Shown here: piece after piece, positions 16,704-16,878 of the stretch
Position numbering within the stretch: the first letter of the stretch is position 1
Layout: each line of letters starts with the position of its first letter
Source of the DNA: Brachionus koreanus
Lineage: Eukaryota; Rotifera; Eurotatoria; Ploima; Brachionidae
Assembly (NCBI GenBank): GCA_016987375.1
Contig: PJRA01000018.1
Location: forward strand, 444,147 to 461,024
Reading direction: 5' to 3'
DNA: 16,878 nucleotides
Position numbers and translations under genes: made by a program
Notes under the pieces: model-generated
Seen by the model: only the letters and a program-made list of their open reading frames with translations
Told to the model about the DNA's origin: nothing
Databases searched by the model: none

Positions 16704-16878
16704 TTAGAATACAAATGAGCCTAGAGTGAACACTCTTGGCATGGTCTTCTATACAACCTATGGGTCGATATTGCTCAGGCAAGCGCGAATTTTGTTTTCG
16801 AGTTGCCTAAGACTTTTTGCCTTCCAATCAGCCTCATAAACTTTAGCTTTCAAATTTCCCCGAAAATCTTCAATTGGC
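16704..16878 (-). pseudogene. Tc1/mariner-type transposase C-terminal fragment
   Basis: The minus strand enters from the window edge reading PIEDFRGNLKAKVYEADW, then WKAKSLRQLENKIRACLSNI, DP and a TAG at 16758-16760. The same frame goes on through a second TAG to KTMPRVFTLG and a stop at 16704. PIE followed by an aromatic residue, then a Lys-rich helix and a final M-x-R-V, is the end of DD(34-37)E transposases (usual form NPIExxWxxLK), including the third catalytic acid. Two internal stops make it inactive. The rest of the gene lies outside the window. Confidence 0.75.

Noticed and set aside
1..16878. CRISPR arrays, bacterial operons or phage genes
   Set aside because: No regularly spaced repeats exist, and all convincing genes are spliced eukaryotic genes or eukaryotic transposons.

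Overview
The window looks like nuclear DNA of a small invertebrate animal. It is very AT-rich. Genes are split by tiny GT-AG introns of about 51-69 bp, and the spaces between genes hold decayed retrotransposons. A secreted chymotrypsin-fold protease family, a peroxisomal D-aspartate/D-amino-acid oxidase and an IA-2 (PTPRN)-like ectodomain together point to a metazoan. Compactness, base composition and the LINE types would suit a monogonont rotifer such as Brachionus, but that is inference and no marker gene is present.

Layout: 1-2215 is AT-rich sequence with one weak minus-strand ORF. 2216-2764 is an intact orphan gene of 182 codons. 2980-4252 is a transposon graveyard: a plus-strand LINE 3' end interrupted by a tRNA-derived SINE, then a minus-strand LINE 3' end with its A-tail. 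4914-9721 is a serine-protease cluster: a single-domain protease (+), a complete tRNA-Trp(CCA) (+), a GC-richer block with a 52-codon ORF, a two-domain protease (-), and, divergent from it across a 479-bp intergenic region, a degenerate protease homologue (+). 10064-11257 is more LINE debris, including reverse transcriptase with a FADD motif and an in-frame stop. 11599-13030 is a seven-exon FAD-dependent D-amino-acid/D-aspartate oxidase ending in the peroxisomal signal SKL. 13031-14508 is non-coding, with a hairpin and a CRE-like site near its right end. 14509-15631 holds the first four exons of a PTPRN/IA-2-like gene. Its next intron runs off the window and contains two LTR-like repeats, a second copy of the same SINE and a broken Tc1/mariner transposase end.

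The protease cluster is the main biological story. All four protease domains share one phase-2 intron in the Trp codon of the VVGW motif, so they come from one ancestor. They differ in catalytic state. The single-domain protease and domain 1 of the tandem protein keep His/Asp/Ser. Domain 2 of the tandem protein has Ser to Ala. The last gene has changed all three triad positions. Active enzymes and pseudoproteases thus sit side by side, and one of each is fused in a single chain.

All gene models were assembled by hand from splice signals and reading-frame continuity. In every multi-exon complete gene the exon lengths sum to a multiple of three. Homology statements rest on recognised motifs; no search was run.
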